A stretch of DNA of 64,000 nucleotides from Sphingomonas melonis (GTDB lineage Bacteria > Pseudomonadota > Alphaproteobacteria > Sphingomonadales > Sphingomonadaceae): assembly GCF_013409985.1 (NCBI RefSeq), contig NZ_JACCBY010000007.1, positions 124,001 to 188,000 of the forward strand, read 5' to 3'. The notes beneath the pieces were generated by a model. It did no database searches. It saw only the letters and a list, made by a program, of their open reading frames with translations, and was not told the DNA's origin. Of the stretch, positions 1 to 8,376 are shown piece after piece. A program made the position numbers and the translations under genes. Positions within the stretch are counted from its first letter, which is position 1; each line of letters starts with the position of its first letter.

Positions 1-1631
1 CCGATGCCAAGGCGGTGCGGACCATCGCGACGATCGCCGGCATCGCGCAGACGCCGCGCGTCTCGCCCGACGGCAAGCGGATCGCGTTGCTGGTGACGCT
101 GGGCGCCGCCAAGGAAGCGGGCGCGACGCAGGCGGGCGTGCGGATGATCGGCGAGATCGGCGAGAAGAACGACGAACAGCGGCTCGCAGTGTTCGACATC
201 GCGGCCGCAGCCACGCCGGCGGCGACGGTGACGCCGCTGTCGCCCGCCGGCCGCTACGTCTACGAATATGACTGGACGCCGGACAGTCGCGGCTTCGTCG
301 CGACGACGGCGCTCGGCAATGGCGACAACAATTGGTGGGTGGCGTCGCTCGACGCGATCGATGCGCGCACCGGCGCGGTGCGGCCGATCGCCAAGCTGGC
401 GACGCAGCTCAACCAGCCGCGCGTCTCGCCGGACGGGCGGACGGTGGCCTATATCGGCGGGCTGATGAGCGACTTCGGCTCGATCGGCGGCGACGTGTTC
501 ACCGTGCCGCTGTCCGGCGGCAGCCCGCGCAACATCACCGCCGGCGCCAAGTCGACGGTGACCACGATCGACTGGACCGCCGCCGGGCTGCGCACCGTCA
601 CGCTGGCGGGCGACAGCATCCAGTTCGGCACGCTGACGCCGGGCCAGCCGGTGGCGCCGGGCTTCACCAAGCCGGCGAGCAGTGCGGCGGGCGACGGCCG
701 CGCCGTCTTCTCCGCCGACGGCCGCGTCGCCGCGGCGGTGGTGCAGGATTACGAACATGCCCCGGCGATCTATGCCGGGCCGATTGCGGGCGGGGGCAAT
801 GGCGTGCGGCAGATCACGCACGACAACGATGCCGCGCCGGCGCTGACCACCGCGCGCAGCATCGCCTGGAAGAACGAGGGCTATGACGTGCAGGGCTGGC
901 TGCTCGCGCCGCGCGACGCGGCGGCGGGCACGGGAAAGGCGCCGATGATCACGATGGTGCATGGCGGCCCGGCGGCGGCGTCGATGCCCGGCTATGTCTC
1001 GGCCGGGTCGACCAACGGCGCGCTGCTCAAGGCGGGCTATTACGTCTTCCTGCCCAACCCGCGCGGTAGCTTCGGCCAGGGCGAGGCGTTCACCGCCGCC
1101 AACAAGCGCGACTTCGGCGGCGGCGACCTGCGCGATATCCTCGCCGGGATCGACGCGGTCGAGCGCGTCGCGCCGGTCGACGATGCGCGGCTGGGGCTCG
1201 GCGGCTGCAGCTACGGCGGCTTCATGGCGATATGGGCCAACACCCAGACCAACCGGTTCAAGGGAATCGTCGCCGGTGCCGGCCTGTCGAACTGGGTAAG
1301 CTATTACGGCACCAACGGCATCGACCAATGGCTGCTGCCGTTCTTCGGCAAGTCGATGTACGACGACATCAAGGCCTATGAGGACGTGTCGGCGGTCTAT
1401 CAGGCGAAGAAGGCGAAGACACCGACCTTCATCTACGTCGGCGAGCGCGACATCGAGGTGCCGCCGACCCAGTCGATCGAATGGTGGCATGCGCTGAAGG
1501 ACCGCGGCGTGCCGGTGAGCCTGGTGATCTATCCCGACGCCGGCCATTGCGTGAGCGCGCCCGATCAGGCGAGCGACGTGCGGGCGCGGTCGATCGCGTG
1601 GTTCGACACATATGTGAAAGGCGCGAAATAG
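1..1631 (+). CDS. S9 family (prolyl oligopeptidase-like) serine peptidase, 5' truncated by window edge
   Basis: The reading frame is already open at base 3, so the start codon and any signal peptide lie upstream of the window. The visible part (about 540 residues) has an N-terminal half rich in TolB/beta-propeller repeats (RVSPDG occurs twice) and a C-terminal alpha/beta-hydrolase domain. The nucleophile Ser sits in GGCSYGG (codon at 1209), the Asp in GERDIEVPP (1449) and the His in DAGHCVS (1545), so the catalytic triad is intact. Members of this family cleave peptides after proline or related residues, often in the periplasm. The exact substrate cannot be read from the sequence. The gene ends before a 320-base intergenic stretch made almost entirely of two palindromic repeat elements. 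Confidence 0.93.
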   Translation, partial: DAKAVRTIATIAGIAQTPRVSPDGKRIALLVTLGAAKEAGATQAGVRMIGEIGEKNDEQRLAVFDIAAAATPAATVTPLSPAGRYVYEYDWTPDSRGFVATTALGNGDNNWWVASLDAIDARTGAVRPIAKLATQLNQPRVSPDGRTVAYIGGLMSDFGSIGGDVFTVPLSGGSPRNITAGAKSTVTTIDWTAAGLRTVTLAGDSIQFGTLTPGQPVAPGFTKPASSAAGDGRAVFSADGRVAAAVVQDYEHAPAIYAGPIAGGGNGVRQITHDNDAAPALTTARSIAWKNEGYDVQGWLLAPRDAAAGTGKAPMITMVHGGPAAASMPGYVSAGSTNGALLKAGYYVFLPNPRGSFGQGEAFTAANKRDFGGGDLRDILAGIDAVERVAPVDDARLGLGGCSYGGFMAIWANTQTNRFKGIVAGAGLSNWVSYYGTNGIDQWLLPFFGKSMYDDIKAYEDVSAVYQAKKAKTPTFIYVGERDIEVPPTQSIEWWHALKDRGVPVSLVIYPDAGHCVSAPDQASDVRARSIAWFDTYVKGAK

Positions 1632-1704
1632 GGGCGGCTTTTCCTGGCACCATCGTCCCCCCGCGCGGTGTCGTCCCCCACGTGCCGTTCCTACGCCCGC
1701 GTCT

Positions 1705-1794
1705 GGCATCCCCGCGCAGGCGGGGATCCATAGACGCTGAGGTAGCGCTTCCCTCGACCTTGGGAATTTGGATCACCACCGGCGCGGGGATGAC
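1705..1794. repeat. Family C palindromic element, copy 1 (about 90 bp)
   Basis: A left arm of 26 bases (1705-1730, containing CCCCGC/GCGGGG) faces a degenerate right arm (1769-1794) that matches the right arm of the copy at 49802-49892 in 22 of 26 positions. The spacer is 38 bases. Together with the family A element starting 32 bases downstream it fills the gap 1632-1951, which holds nothing else recognisable. Confidence 0.75.
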
Positions 1795-1826
1795 GGTCGA
1801 GGGGAGCGGTTCTCCTCCATCATCGC

Positions 1827-1930
1827 CGTCATCCCGGCGGAAGCCGGGACCCATGGACCCGGGCGGCTGGTGGTCGGCACAACAACGGTGTTCACCGTGA
1901 CCATGGGTCCCGGCCTTCGCCGGGATGACG
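1827..1930. repeat. Family A palindromic element, copy 1 (104 bp)
   Basis: Two 30-base inverted arms (1827-1856 and 1901-1930) enclose a 44-base spacer. Each arm starts with CGTCATCCCGG and ends with CCCATGG, and each contains its own small hairpin. The same layout recurs at 49925-50028 and 53160-53262, and a single arm occurs at 54961-54990. Confidence 0.88.
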
Positions 1931-1951
1931 AAGAGAGCGGCGCACGGGCGG

Positions 1952-2950
1952 CTAGAACAGCGGCTTGCCCGAGTCCTTCCACTTGTCGAGCACGGTCGCG
2001 GCGGGCGGCAGCATGTCCGGCGTCGGGCTGGCGGCGGGCTGCGGCGTCTCGGGCGTCCCGGGTGCCACCGGCAGCGGCGCGGCGGCGGCGATCAGCTCGG
2101 GGGGCGGGGCGACCGGCGGGGCGGTGAGGCGCAGATGCGGGCCGGGCACCGGCTCGCCGCCGCGATAGCTTCGGGCAAACGCGGCACGGGTGCCCCAGAA
2201 GCCCTTCCAGCGGTGGAACAGGTGCGCGCCGACGACGTCGGTCATCACCATCGCCCGGTTCCACGCCGGCGTCACCGCATAGGTGTGGTAATGCGTCGCG
2301 AGGCCGACCGGCGCATAGACATAGCCGGCGAGCGCCATCGCCGCATGCCGCGCCGCGCGCGACCAGGCGGCGCGCGTCGGCACCCGCGCCATCGCCCCGT
2401 CGCAGGCGAAGCTGAACTGGCAGCCGGCGTGCTCCGATCCCTGATAGACGACGCCGCACACCGTCGCGGGAAACGCGGCGTGGCGCGCCCGGTTGAGGAT
2501 CACCTGCGCCACCGCGGACTGGCCGGCGTCGGATTCGGAGGCGGCTTCGTAATAGATTGCCGCGGTCAGGCATTCGAGCGCGCGCGCCCGGTCGAGGCTG
2601 ATCGCCGCCGTGGTGGAGAAAGGCGCGGCGACGCTGCCGCCGTCGCGCAGCGCCGCGGCGAGCGCGGCGGCAGAAACGGGGAGCGCGGGCAGGGCGGTGG
2701 TGCCGGTGACGCCCTCCGCCGGTGCTGCGGTCTCGCCGGCGGCGGGCACGGTGGCGACGGCGTAGAGCAGCGCGGCACCGGGAAAATGATCCTCCGCCTC
2801 ATAGCCGGCGGGGGCGGGCAGCGGCGGCGGCGTGACACGATGCGCGGCGACCGCGCGCCACGCCGCCTGCGCCGCGAGCAGCACGGCGATCGCGAGGCCG
2901 AGCGCGACCAGGGCCGCCCACAGGCGCGTCATCGTCCGGATCGTCCGCAT
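1952..2950 (-). CDS. SleB-like cell wall hydrolase (Hydrolase_2 family), membrane anchored
   Basis: This is a 332-residue protein with an N-terminal membrane segment (about residues 7-30, rich in Leu/Ala/Val) and a Hydrolase_2 domain in the middle. The family signature is clear: CLTAAIYYEAASE, then AQVILNR, ATVCGVVYQGS and CQFSFACDG, the Glu of YYEA being the expected catalytic residue. Such enzymes cut peptidoglycan; in spore formers the relative SleB is a cortex-lytic enzyme, while in alphaproteobacteria a role in cell-wall turnover is inferred. The C-terminal 60 residues are Pro/Ala rich and probably disordered. The start at 2950 places the membrane segment right at the N-terminus; an in-frame start at 3079 would add 43 residues of poor quality. 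Confidence 0.85.
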   Translation of the reverse strand: MRTIRTMTRLWAALVALGLAIAVLLAAQAAWRAVAAHRVTPPPLPAPAGYEAEDHFPGAALLYAVATVPAAGETAAPAEGVTGTTALPALPVSAAALAAALRDGGSVAAPFSTTAAISLDRARALECLTAAIYYEAASESDAGQSAVAQVILNRARHAAFPATVCGVVYQGSEHAGCQFSFACDGAMARVPTRAAWSRAARHAAMALAGYVYAPVGLATHYHTYAVTPAWNRAMVMTDVVGAHLFHRWKGFWGTRAAFARSYRGGEPVPGPHLRLTAPPVAPPPELIAAAAPLPVAPGTPETPQPAASPTPDMLPPAATVLDKWKDSGKPLF

Positions 2951-3087
2951 CGGCAGCTGCATTACGGGCCAATAGCTTACATAGGGTTTCGCGTCTGTGG
3001 CGCGCGTGTTCGCGAGCGGACCGGGCGGGCAAGCGGACCGACGTGAAAGACTCCGGTGAGGTTCGATCGATCGCCCCACAGAAATCC

Positions 3088-3193
3088 GTCACCCCGGACT
3101 AGTTCCGGGGTCCACCCCGCGGCGGGGAGAACCGCTTGAGCGTCCTGCCGCTCCCCTGCGGCCCGGTGGACCCCGGAACAAGGCCGGGGTGAC
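3088..3193. repeat. Family B palindromic element, copy 1 (106 bp)
   Basis: Inverted arms of 29 bases (3088-3116, 3165-3193) flank a 48-base spacer. The arms begin GTCACCCCGGACT and end GGGGTCCACC. A 13-base motif TGAGGTTCGATCG lies 18 bases to the left (3057-3069), as it also does, at 17 bases, beside two other copies. Apart from this element the gap 2951-3316 shows no gene. Confidence 0.88.
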
Positions 3194-3316
3194 GGGGACG
3201 CGCATGACCGACGCAATCCGTTATGTCCGATCGGGTCGGTGCTTGCGCCCGGCGACCTTTGGCCTCGACGTGCCGCCTTTTGCGATGGCGTCGAGCGGCG
3301 GTCCGGCTGCCGGCCG

Positions 3317-6163
3317 CTATTTCAACGTCGGGCTGTCGAGGTTCAGTTGCGCCTCGGTCAGCGTTTCCGTGTCGGGGCGCGCGGCCTTGAGCGGGGTGAT
3401 GAACTGCTTGGCGTCGCCGACGATTGCGACGCTCGCCGCTTTGGGGTCGAGCAATGCGGCGGCGGCGGACTGGACCGCGGCGGGGGTCACCGCCTCGACC
3501 TTGCTGGTATAGCTCTGCAATTCGGTGAGCGGCACGGCGTCGAGGACATATTCGCCGAGGATGCCAGCGATGCCGCCGGTCGTCTCGACGGTGCGGCCGA
3601 AATTGCCGACCAGCACCGCCTTGCGCGTCGCCAGTTCCGCCTCGGGCACCGGCGCCGCGCCCATCCGCGCCATCTCGGCGGTGATCAGCGTCACCACCTC
3701 CGCCGCGGTCGGGTTCTTGGTCTGGGTGCGCGCCGCGAAGCTGCCGATGGTCCGCGCCGCGTCGACGCCGCTCGATGCGCCATAAGCGAGACCGCGCTTG
3801 ATCCGCACCTCCTGGTTGAGCCGTGACGAGAAGCCGCCGCCGAGCACGGTATTGGCGACCGCCAGCGGATAATATCGCGCGTCGGCGCGCGCGATCACCG
3901 GGCGTTCGACGACGACGCCGGCCTGGCCCGCACCGGGCATGTCGACGACGATGGTGCGCGGTGCGGGGAAGGCGGCGACCGGCGCGGCGACCGGGGCGGC
4001 AGTGGTCGGCGCACGCCACTGGCCGAGCTGCGCCTCGGCGAGCGCCTTGGCCTGTGCCGGCGTGACGTCGCCGACGAGGATCAGCGTCGCCTGATCGGGG
4101 CGCCAGGTGCGTGCATAAGCGGCGGTGACGTCGCCGCGGGTGATCGCCTTGAGCGAGGCGGGGGTGCCGCCGCCGGGCGCACCGAACGGCGAGGCGCCGA
4201 AGGCGGCGCGATCGGCGACCATCGCGGCGAGCTGCGCCGGGTTCTTGAAGGCGACGGTGATCGCATCGACCTGCTGCGCGCGGGCGCGTTCGAGTTCGTC
4301 GGGCGCGAACACCGGATGCGTCGCGACATCGGCGAGGATGGTCATCGCCGGGGCGAGCTGGTCCGACTTGACGGTCACCGAGACGGTGCCGCCCTCGTTG
4401 TCCGAGCCGGCGCCGATCGATCCGCCGAGGCTTTCGACCTGACGCGCGATCTCGGTCGCCGAGCGGGTGATCGTGCCCTTGGTCATCAGGCTGGCGGCGA
4501 GGCTGCTGACCCCCGAGCGGCCGGCCGGATCGAGCGCCTGGCCGCCGCTGGCGACGAGATAGGCGGTGGCGATCGGCAGGTCGTGGCGCGCGACGGTGAT
4601 GACGCGCAGGCCGTTGGCGAGACGCGTCTCGACCGGCTGCGGCAGGTCCGCCTTGACTGGCGCGGCGGGCGCGGGGGGCTGGACGCGCTGCCCCTCGGGT
4701 GCCGGGGTGACCACCGCGATCTGCGCCGGCGGGGTGAGCGGCGCGGTCTGCACGGTCGGGGCGACGGCGATCGTGTCGCCGGCCTTCCCGGCGGGCTTGG
4801 CGGTGTCGGGCAGGTAGCGGATCGTCGCCGACTGGTTCTCGCCGAGGTACTTGCGCGCGACGCGCTGGACGTCGGCGGCGCTGACCTGCGCGATCGCGGC
4901 GAGCTGACGGTCGGCAGCGCGGGGATCGCCGTCGATGATCACCGACGAGGCGAGGATGCGCGCCTTGCCCTCGGCGGTCTCGCGGCTCTTGATCGCGGCG
5001 GTGAGGATCTCGTTCTTCGCCTCGGCGAGTTCTGCGGCGCTGACCGGTGCATCGCGGAAGCGCGCGATCTCGCGCTTGAGCGCCGCCTCGCCCTGGTCGA
5101 CCGTCTTGCCGCCGGCGAGGATCGCATAGGCGATGAGGTTGCCGGTGCCCTGCTTGCTGTCGAGGAAGGATGAGGCGTCCTGCGCGAGCTGGTCGCGATA
5201 GACGAGGCTTTCGTACATCCGGCTGCTCTCGCCGGTCGACAGGATGGTGTTGAGCACGGTCAGCGCCGGAATGTCGGCGTCGCGATCGGCGGGGACGTGC
5301 CAGCTCATCATCACCGCGGGCAGCGGCGTATTGGGTTCGTAGACGGTGTAGCCGACCGCCTTGGTGCGCGGCGGTTCCTGTACGGTGACGCGCGGGATCG
5401 GCGTCGACGGCCTGGCGATCTTGCTGAAATACTGGTCGACCCAGGCGTCGAGCTGCGCCGGGTCGAAATTGCCCGCGACGACGAGGATCGCATTGTCGGG
5501 GCGGTAATACGTGGCGTGGAAAGCGCGGACGTCGTCGATCGATGCGGCTTCCAGATTCTCGATGCTGCCGATCGTCGAGCGCGCATAGGGATGCGCGGTA
5601 TAGGCGGCGGCCGACAGATAGGTGGAGAACAGCTTGCCATAGGGCCGCGCGAGCGTCGACTGGCGCAATTCCTCCTTCACCACGTCGCGCTCGGAGGCAA
5701 AGCTCTTCGGCTCGACGACGAGGCTCGCCATGCGATCGGCCTCGGCGAACAGCAGGCGTTGCAGGTGGTTGGCGGGGACCACCTCATAGTAATTGGTGAA
5801 ATCGTCGTTGGTCGAGGCGTTGTTATAGCCGCCGACATCCTCGGTCAGCCGATCCATCTGTTCGGAGACGAGGTTGCGCGTCGCCTTGAACATGAGGTGT
5901 TCGAACATGTGCGCGAAGCCCGACCGGCCGCGCGGATCGTCCTTCGAGCCGACATCGTACCAGACCTGTATCGCGACGTTGGGCGTGCCGGTGTCATGCA
6001 GCGCATAGACGCGCAGCCCGTTGGCCAGCGTCCGCTCGGTAAAGGCGATCGGCTTGACCGTCGCGGTGTTGGCGCGGGGGGCGGCGGGCTTGGCGGTCTG
6101 GGCAGTCGCGGCGAGGGGCAGGAGCGCGGCCCCGAGCAACAGGGCGGCACGAACGAGGCGCAT
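3317..6163 (-). CDS. M16 family zinc metallopeptidase, tandem two-domain form
   Basis: This 948-residue protein begins with a clear signal peptide (about 21 residues, cut near ATAQT). It is made of two pitrilysin-type repeats of about 450 residues. The first carries the zinc motif HMFEH (residues 85-89) and the downstream Glu in ERDVVKEE (about 165), so it should be catalytic. The second half (starting near LPQPVETRLANGL) has the same fold pattern but lacks HxxEH and is probably the inactive partner that completes the peptide chamber. Pro/Ala-rich linker joins the two. It probably degrades peptides in the periplasm. Family B repeats lie just behind its stop codon. Confidence 0.93.
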   Translation of the reverse strand: MRLVRAALLLGAALLPLAATAQTAKPAAPRANTATVKPIAFTERTLANGLRVYALHDTGTPNVAIQVWYDVGSKDDPRGRSGFAHMFEHLMFKATRNLVSEQMDRLTEDVGGYNNASTNDDFTNYYEVVPANHLQRLLFAEADRMASLVVEPKSFASERDVVKEELRQSTLARPYGKLFSTYLSAAAYTAHPYARSTIGSIENLEAASIDDVRAFHATYYRPDNAILVVAGNFDPAQLDAWVDQYFSKIARPSTPIPRVTVQEPPRTKAVGYTVYEPNTPLPAVMMSWHVPADRDADIPALTVLNTILSTGESSRMYESLVYRDQLAQDASSFLDSKQGTGNLIAYAILAGGKTVDQGEAALKREIARFRDAPVSAAELAEAKNEILTAAIKSRETAEGKARILASSVIIDGDPRAADRQLAAIAQVSAADVQRVARKYLGENQSATIRYLPDTAKPAGKAGDTIAVAPTVQTAPLTPPAQIAVVTPAPEGQRVQPPAPAAPVKADLPQPVETRLANGLRVITVARHDLPIATAYLVASGGQALDPAGRSGVSSLAASLMTKGTITRSATEIARQVESLGGSIGAGSDNEGGTVSVTVKSDQLAPAMTILADVATHPVFAPDELERARAQQVDAITVAFKNPAQLAAMVADRAAFGASPFGAPGGGTPASLKAITRGDVTAAYARTWRPDQATLILVGDVTPAQAKALAEAQLGQWRAPTTAAPVAAPVAAFPAPRTIVVDMPGAGQAGVVVERPVIARADARYYPLAVANTVLGGGFSSRLNQEVRIKRGLAYGASSGVDAARTIGSFAARTQTKNPTAAEVVTLITAEMARMGAAPVPEAELATRKAVLVGNFGRTVETTGGIAGILGEYVLDAVPLTELQSYTSKVEAVTPAAVQSAAAALLDPKAASVAIVGDAKQFITPLKAARPDTETLTEAQLNLDSPTLK

Positions 6164-6434
6164 GGATCAGGGCTCCGGCTGGGCAGATGGGATGGCGGCG
6201 AGTTGAACCCGAGGCAGGGCCGGTGTCAATCGCACGACGGGCGGCCGCCCGGCGCGGGTGATGACGCCGGGCGGCCGGCGCGCGCGCCTCCGAATGGGCC
6301 AAAAGCACCATGGCCTAGTGCAGGAATACCGGCCGAAATGGCGGAAATCGCGCCTCTTTTCGGTCGACTTGGCGGCGGTGATCCGGGACAATCAGGCGGC
6401 CGACACAAAGGTGCGGCGACAGGGGGATAGCGCC

Positions 6435-6800
6435 ATGACCGATCGTTTCATCTACCGCCGGTCGATGCATGTCGGCGGTCTTGCGCTGCTGGTCGCCGGC
6501 TGCGTCAGCCCCTCCGCGCAGATCGCCACCGCGATGACCGGTTACGGATTCGCGCCGGCCCAGTCGCAATGTGTCGGCGAGCGGATCACGGCCAACCTGT
6601 CGCTCAGCCAGTTGCAGCAGCTCGGCCGGGCGGCACGCGCGGCACGGCAGGGTGGCACCAGTCCGGGACGGCTCACGGTCGGCGACTTCCTGCGCGTCGC
6701 CGGCGAGGTCAAGGACCCCAAGGTGGCGCTGGAGGTCGGCAAGGCGGCGGCGGGGTGCGGCGTCCTCGCCGATGCGGTACGCGGCACGCCGCCGCTCTGA
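6435..6800 (+). CDS. Small predicted lipoprotein of unknown function
   Basis: This is a 121-residue protein with an N-terminal charged stretch, a short hydrophobic core and a lipobox (LLVAGC, Cys at about residue 23), so it should be lipid-anchored. Two further Cys follow in the mature part. No known domain was recognised. The start at 6435 follows an acceptable GGGGGATA purine stretch; in-frame upstream codons exist but would bury the signal sequence. It is divergent from the M16 peptidase gene across 271 bases and precedes the LOV kinase gene by 76 bases. Confidence 0.7.
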   Translation: MTDRFIYRRSMHVGGLALLVAGCVSPSAQIATAMTGYGFAPAQSQCVGERITANLSLSQLQQLGRAARAARQGGTSPGRLTVGDFLRVAGEVKDPKVALEVGKAAAGCGVLADAVRGTPPL

Positions 6801-6825
6801 CCCCGGCGACAAAGCCCCATCCTGG

Positions 6826-6851
6826 AGCTTTCCCGATATTGCTGGAAAGCT
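6826..6851 (+). terminator. Hairpin between lipoprotein gene and LOV kinase gene
   Basis: AGCTTTCC and GGAAAGCT form an 8-bp stem with a 10-base loop, 25 bases after the lipoprotein stop. No T-run follows; the AT-rich stretch TTATCATAAGATAG behind it could instead be promoter sequence for the kinase gene. The role is therefore uncertain. Confidence 0.35.
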
Positions 6852-6876
6852 TATCATAAGATAGCGCGGACCCCGC

Positions 6877-8376
6877 TTGGATCGTTTCTCTTCCTCTCCC
6901 GACGCAGGCGCGCCGGACGTCACTGCCCCGGCCGTGCGGCAGTCGATCCATGCCTTCGCGCAACGGCTCGCCGCCGCCGATCCGGTGGTCGTCGGTTTCC
7001 GCGATGCGACGCTGCCGATGGCGGTCAGCGACCCGACGTTGCCCGACGATCCCATCATCTACGTCAATGCCGCATTCGAGCGGCTGACCGGCTATGCCGC
7101 CGAGGCGGTGATCGGCCGCAACTGCCGCTTCCTGCAGGGGCCGGACACCGACCCGGCCGATGTCGCGCGGCTGCGCGAGGCGATCGCGGCGCGGCGGCGG
7201 ATCGAGATCGACCTGCTCAACCACCGCCGCGACGGCAGCGCCTTCTGGAACCGGCTGACGGTCGCGCCGGTGTTCGGCGACGACGGTGCGCTGGCCTATT
7301 TCGTCGCGTCGCAGACCGACGTGACGCTGGAACGCGACCAGCTGGTCCAGCTGCGCGAGGATCGCGACGCGCTGAAGGTCGAGGTCGCGGTGCAGGAGGC
7401 GGCGCTGGCCGAGCGCGAGTTGCAGCTGCAGCTCGCGTTGCGCGCCGGCGGGCTGGGCTATTGGAGCTTCGACATCGCGACGCAGGCGCTGGAGGCGTCG
7501 CCCGGGTGCAAGGCGATCTTCGGCCGCACACCCGAAGAGCCGCTGACCTTTGCCGATTTCACCCGCGCTGTGCATCCCGACGACATGGCGACGGTCGCGG
7601 CGGCGATCGAGGCGACGATCGCCGGCCAGGTGGAATGCGCGCAGGACTATCGCATCATCACCCCGGCCGGCGAGCTGCGCTGGGTGCAGACGCGTGGCGA
7701 GGTGATGCGCCGTGCGGGCGCCGCTGCGGCGACGATGATCGGCTTTTCGACCGATATCACCGCGCGCAAGTTCGCCGAGGAGCATCGCGCCGTGCTCGCG
7801 CAGGAACTGACGCATCGCGTCAAGAACACGCTGGCGACGGTCGGCGCGGTGGTCAGCCAGACGCTGCGCAACGCCGGCTCGATCGCCGAGGCGCAGGATG
7901 CGATCGCCGGGCGGATCGCCAGCCTCGGCGCGGCGCACGATCTGCTGGTCCGCGACGAGGTGGAGGGCGCGGCGCTCGGCGAGGTGGCCGAACGCGTGCT
8001 GATGCCGTTCATGGACCGCGCCGGCAGCGTCTTCTCGATCGACGGGCCGGAGGTGCGGCTGTCGCCGGCGGTGACGCTGGCGATGTCGATGGCGCTGCAC
8101 GAACTGGCGACCAATGCCGCCAAATATGGCGCGCTGTCGGTGGCGGGCGGGCATGTCGCGGTGCGCTGGCAATATGGCGGCGGCGGTGATGGCGACGACG
8201 CGCATCGCGTCCGGTTCTCGTGGGTGGAGAGCGGCGGCCCGCCCGTGGTGCCGCCGACCCGCACCGGCTTCGGCACGCGCATGATCTCGCGCGTGCTGGC
8301 GCAGCGTGTGCGCGGGCGCGCGTCGATCGACTATCCGACCGAGGGCGTGCGGTTCGTCATCGATGCGGTGATCTGA
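6877..8376 (+). CDS. Blue-light LOV-domain sensor histidine kinase, HWE family
   Basis: This 499-residue soluble kinase has three parts. Residues 35-155 are a LOV (PAS) domain with the flavin-adduct motif GRNCRFLQG, photoactive Cys83 intact. Residues 180-300 are a second PAS domain with a C-terminal PAC segment (RWVQTRGE, FSTDITARK). Residues 300-499 are an HWE-type kinase: phospho-acceptor His313 in ELTHRVKNTL, the N-box HELATNAAKYG (Asn413), and WVE at 449-451, the residues that name the family. No receiver domain is fused. Such kinases autophosphorylate on blue light and feed stress or lifestyle regulators. The start is TTG at 6877, with only a weak purine stretch before it, so the extreme N-terminus is uncertain. 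Its 3' end overlaps the converging hybrid kinase gene by 20 bases. Confidence 0.93.
   Translation: MDRFSSSPDAGAPDVTAPAVRQSIHAFAQRLAAADPVVVGFRDATLPMAVSDPTLPDDPIIYVNAAFERLTGYAAEAVIGRNCRFLQGPDTDPADVARLREAIAARRRIEIDLLNHRRDGSAFWNRLTVAPVFGDDGALAYFVASQTDVTLERDQLVQLREDRDALKVEVAVQEAALAERELQLQLALRAGGLGYWSFDIATQALEASPGCKAIFGRTPEEPLTFADFTRAVHPDDMATVAAAIEATIAGQVECAQDYRIITPAGELRWVQTRGEVMRRAGAAAATMIGFSTDITARKFAEEHRAVLAQELTHRVKNTLATVGAVVSQTLRNAGSIAEAQDAIAGRIASLGAAHDLLVRDEVEGAALGEVAERVLMPFMDRAGSVFSIDGPEVRLSPAVTLAMSMALHELATNAAKYGALSVAGGHVAVRWQYGGGGDGDDAHRVRFSWVESGGPPVVPPTRTGFGTRMISRVLAQRVRGRASIDYPTEGVRFVIDAVI

Noticed and set aside
1705..1930. CRISPR array
   Set aside because: Repeats are inverted and dispersed over the window, not a direct-repeat array with regular unique spacers, and no cas genes are present.
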